Source: Cenococcum geophilum 1.58 (taxonomy: Eukaryota > Ascomycota > Dothideomycetes > Gloniales > Gloniaceae). From it: a DNA stretch of 64,000 bases. Position 1 is the first letter of the stretch, and every line of letters begins with the position of its first letter. This document shows positions 60,316 to 64,000 of this stretch, piece by piece. Location of the stretch: positions 496,001 to 560,000 of the forward strand of contig KV748194.1 of assembly GCA_001692895.1 (NCBI GenBank). The letters are read 5' to 3'. Both the position numbers and the translations under genes were made by a program. The notes under the pieces were generated by a model that worked only from the letters and a program-made list of their open reading frames with translations, did no database searches and was not told the origin of the DNA.

Positions 60316-62040
60316 AGCTATTATACAATTATTAAGAACATGCATAACGTTGTTTTTTAATACTATAGTATTATTTTAGGTCTAATTTAACCTATATACG
60401 TCTTTAATTTAATGTCTTAATTACCTTCCCCTAGCCGCGTAGTTAGTTTTTATAAGGAAGTAATGGTTAAATAACTTATACGCATATTTCCTTCCTTTTA
60501 AATAGCGTTATTGTAACGGAGTTATATTGGTAAGGTTGCGGCTATTTACTAAAAGGGTATTGGACGGTAAAGTATAAAGACACTTTACTTATTAAGCTTA
60601 ATCCTTTTCCTTAACACCTTACTTTCTATTATTAACCTTCGTCTAATTTAGACATATCTTTAATATATTATTGAGATTTTCTTTTTTTATTTTATTAATT
60701 TAATATACCTCTTTATTCTCCTACTAACTGCTCTTTTAAGTAAATTCTACAGCGTATTCTAGCCCTACCTTTATATATAGAACCCCAACCTCCACTAACC
60801 CGCAACTAGTGCTAGTCCTACCTAAATAATTTTACCTATATATCTTTAAAAGACTAGAAATCTAATAATAGGATTTTAAAGGCTTATAATAAAATATATT
60901 ACGTTAGATCTAATACCTTTAGTCCTTATAATTAATGCATACGTACTAAGAGCGGCAGTTGCGTTAAGGTAAGCTTTTCTATCCTTAATAGATTTCCATT
61001 GTTAACTTTAAGCTTTAATAGCCTGGGCCTAAGTAGCAATAATCCTTTAATGTCCTTAACTACTATATTGCCTAGGCTTTGTCTTATTCTAGCGCTAATG
61101 CTAAATATTTTAGTCTAATTTAAGACTATACTATAGCTATTTATACTGCCTATAATTCCTAGTAAGCTAGCTAGTAACGCCTAATATAAGAGTAAGGTTA
61201 GTATACTAAGGATAGGGTGCGGAATAGGGGTAATAAAAAGAAGGTTGTTATCTACTATAGGAAGGAGTTTGCGTATACGCGTTAAGTTTTAAAAGAGTAT
61301 AATATAATACGGTATTAGGTAGGTTACCCTTTAGGTACCTAGCGGATAGGTAACTAATAGTTACTATAGTAAGGTCTTAGTGGTTCTAGACTATACCAGC
61401 TAGCTAACGTCTCTATTTATTTTAGGCTTAAGCGTATCTTTATTAACTATAAGCTTACGCTGTAAAAGCTTTATTAGTATTGGTTTGGACCTAATATTAG
61501 TGTTAAGCGTTTAAGAGTCTCTGCTCTAGCTACACCTTATTATTCTACCCCTGTTTTTATACCTACTTATACACCTACTAAGGTATCTAGATCCCATTCT
61601 TGTTAGCCATTATTTAGTGGCCCAATAGATACTAATCCTACTCCTAATAATAATAAGGCGTAGTGGCTTTTTAGATTAGGCATTTATGGTTTAGACTTTT
61701 AAAATTCGTTTTTATATATAGTAGTAATTAAGGACCTTAATTAGGTGCTTAGGAAGGCCTTATAAGGCTTTTAAAAAGGGCTTAGAAGCCCTAAAAATAA
61801 TATTCCTAGTGTAGATTAATAAATAGGAATGCAATTTTAGCAAAATGCCCTATTAACTCTATACTATATACGTAAAAAGGCTAAAGACCCGTTCTACCTT
61901 AGGCTATAGCCCTATCCCTATAGTTTCTAGAGCCTATTTATTCTATATCTAATTTAACCTATTTACTCTTTTCACAAGCTTTCTTTATAGGTCGCGATAA
62001 TACTATAATATTAGAGCGCTTTTTGCGGCTTATAGATTAT
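60316..62040 (-). other. AT-rich 3' region of a second chromovirus family
   Basis: No coding remnant is seen here. TGTAACGGAG at 60512 looks like the outer end of an LTR read from the minus strand, which would make 60512 the 3' limit of the element whose integrase lies at 62640-63560. The inner edge of that LTR was not found. Confidence 0.4.
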
Positions 62041-64000
62041 GGACCTTAGTCCTAATATTCTTTTAGAATATCTTTATAATAATTAAGGTAATCCTCTGGT
62101 TCCTATATAGAGTTCTTAATAGGCTAGCCTAGCTATTTAACTTTAAATTAAAGCTTGTTCTTAACAGACTTATAGCATAGTATAGCTTTAACCTTATACC
62201 GCTCACCTACTACCTTAAGGTATTTAATTAGGCCTAGACGGAAGTTCTTTTCTAGTAGTAGTCTATACTATAGCTTTAGTAGGTTTACGTAAAATACTAG
62301 GTATATATAGGCTATAGATAGGGGTAGCTAGAGATAGTAGGCTAGCTTACTAATTCATTCCTTAACTTAAAAGGGGCCTAGGTATCTTGCATTAAGCTTC
62401 TTTAATAGTTAACGGGTCTTAATATTTGTTAAATGTAATAGAACCTTATTACCTACTCTAAAATGCTTATCTTAGTGCTTACGGTTATACTAAAGTCTTT
62501 ACTGCTCTTAGGTATCCTATAGGCTCTACTTTATATACTTCTATTACTCCTCCCATTCCTAAAGGTATCCTTATACTCTTTAGTAGATATCCTTAAACTT
62601 CCTGGTAGGATCCTATAACTAATTATATGGCCTTAGCCAGTAATTATTGGGTATACTATTAAACCCAGATAGTTAAACGCTATAGGCAATCTGGATTGGT
62701 ATATACTTATATAATATATATTGCTTTAAATTATAAGCGTACTCCGCGTATAAAAGTAGCTTATATTAATTGTCTTACTAGTAGTTTAAATATATTTATA
62801 GGTAAGACTCTAGTTCCTAGTTCTAGCATTCTATTTATCCGTCCGTCTATAAATAAAAAGCCATACTATAATGGTAGTCTATCTTTAAATAGAAGTATAG
62901 GTCCAACTAGTATTAGCTTATAAAAACGCTGCCCTTATTAGTAATAATGGAGTATAGCTAATCTACTTTAAGAAAGCATTTCTCCTTAATTAGGTTGGCG
63001 AGCTCTTATATATTAATTGTCTTATTAACAGGAAGGTATTAGACGTACTTTAAAAACCTATTAATAAGTATAAGGACTAAATTATATATTCGTCCTTAGC
63101 TATCTTTAGATAGTGGGAGATCTATAATAAAGTCTATAACGTAATATCGCTATAGCTTACTAGCGGGAGGAACTGATTTAAGTAGACCCTATAGCTTATA
63201 CCTACGGATCTTATATACTTAACACTTTTTATAATAGCTAATGTACTCCTTTACTTCCTAATTAAGCCTTAGCTAATAGTATTTGCGCTAAAGTAATTCT
63301 ACTATCTTTGCTTAACTATAGTGGCCGCCTAAAGGATTATTGTAATTCTTTATAAGAATCTTCTGTTATAGATTTACTTCTTATAGCACCTAAACCTTAC
63401 CACTTCTATATACTAGGCCTATTAGGTCTAGTTCCTAATAGTGGCGCCTAGCAGCTTCCTTTCTGTTATGTTTTTAGTTTACTTCCACATTAAGGATAAT
63501 ATAAAAAGCGTCCCTCTATTACACCTTACGGATAAGGTCCATTAACCTTTTAAATAGTTCCTAGGTAAAAGCTGTTTTATCCTATACTGCTCTAAGTATA
63601 AGACTAAATAGTACTATAGATCTTATAACTTTTTAATGCGCGTATATTAGGAAGGCCGCTATAAGGTTAAAGTCCTTTAGTTATTATAGGGCTCTAAGTT
63701 CCGATTGCTTTATAGCTTCGCTATTAGTTTAAGGGGATAGCTTAGTAATTAGGGATAGTGTATTACTAGGTTCTAAGAATATATTAGGGATATCCTATCT
63801 AGGTATATTTAGACCCTTATTAGTAATAAACCGGGTATTAGCTAAAACATTAGTGAAAATTAATAGGGCTTATACTGTCTAAGACTTAGTGTATAGAGCT
63901 ATAGGTGCTTAAGCATCCTATACCTAAAGCTTATTCTATAATATAGGGAGTAAGATATCTATTATCTATTTTCCTTCTCCCGTTTTAAAGCCTTTAGTAT
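62041..64000 (-). mobile_element. Second chromovirus family, 3' half (runs off the right edge), RIP-degraded
   Basis: Minus-strand translation shows a Ty3/Gypsy integrase. The zinc-binding region (NPLGGHYS, ELLQRKYY) and YVIDFIIDLPLS with the first catalytic Asp lie near 63110-63350. NKGSVFISQYQLDLYFYLKI, where the second Asp has become Asn, is near 62910-62960, and YPQTDGQIECQN near 62860-62890. A chromodomain (YKVKAILCYKSVKNKL, TI-WEP remnant, EDYLN) follows at about 62060-62200. The sequence differs from that of the 43.5-60.3 kb family. Reverse transcriptase and Gag would lie beyond 64000. Confidence 0.8.

Overview
This is a filamentous ascomycete (Pezizomycotina) genomic window. The genes are interrupted by short GT–AG introns with TGCTAAC or CTGAC branch sites, several encode secreted chitin-active proteins, and the repeats have the TA-rich, stop-riddled look left by repeat-induced point mutation (RIP, CpA to TpA). 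I cannot name the species. Roughly three quarters of the window is RIP-degraded transposable element. The living genes sit in small, more GC-balanced islands.

Layout. 1-1.1 kb: the 5' part of a secreted-protein gene running off the left edge. 1.1-8.0 kb: an inverted repeat, an LTR-like scrap and a RIP-degraded Helitron. 8.7-9.1 kb: a small cysteine-rich secreted protein. 9.3-13.75 kb: a TIR-bounded repeat holding a Tc1/mariner element with a second, antisense ORF. 13.9-30.4 kb: a five-module LysM gene (minus strand) cut in two by a 14.8 kb hAT insertion. The hAT contains a head-to-tail dimer of a Crypton-like tyrosine-recombinase element, and a Copia element sits inside the second Crypton unit. 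31.5-32.2 kb: an unrecognised ORF. 32.4-34.2 kb: an intact LysM gene (minus strand). 35.5-42.3 kb: a large killer-toxin-like (subgroup C) GH18 chitinase whose downstream part carries a NucA/NucB nuclease-like signature. 42.3-64 kb: a Gypsy scrap, two opposed full-length copies of one chromovirus with perfect 5-bp target duplications, and part of a second chromovirus family at the right edge.

The genes make sense together. Subgroup C chitinases with CBM18 modules, LysM proteins and the left-edge secreted protein tend to be neighbours in fungi, where the chitinase part resembles the alpha/beta (delivery) portion of yeast zymocin-type killer toxins. Here the chitinase and the intact LysM gene are divergently arranged and share one intergenic region. 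The chitinase reading frame continues, with splice phases preserved, into a nuclease-like domain. My inference is an antifungal or chitin-interacting toxin locus that transposons have broken up: one LysM gene is cut at a splice acceptor and carries a RIP-type stop, while the chitinase and the second LysM gene still look intact.
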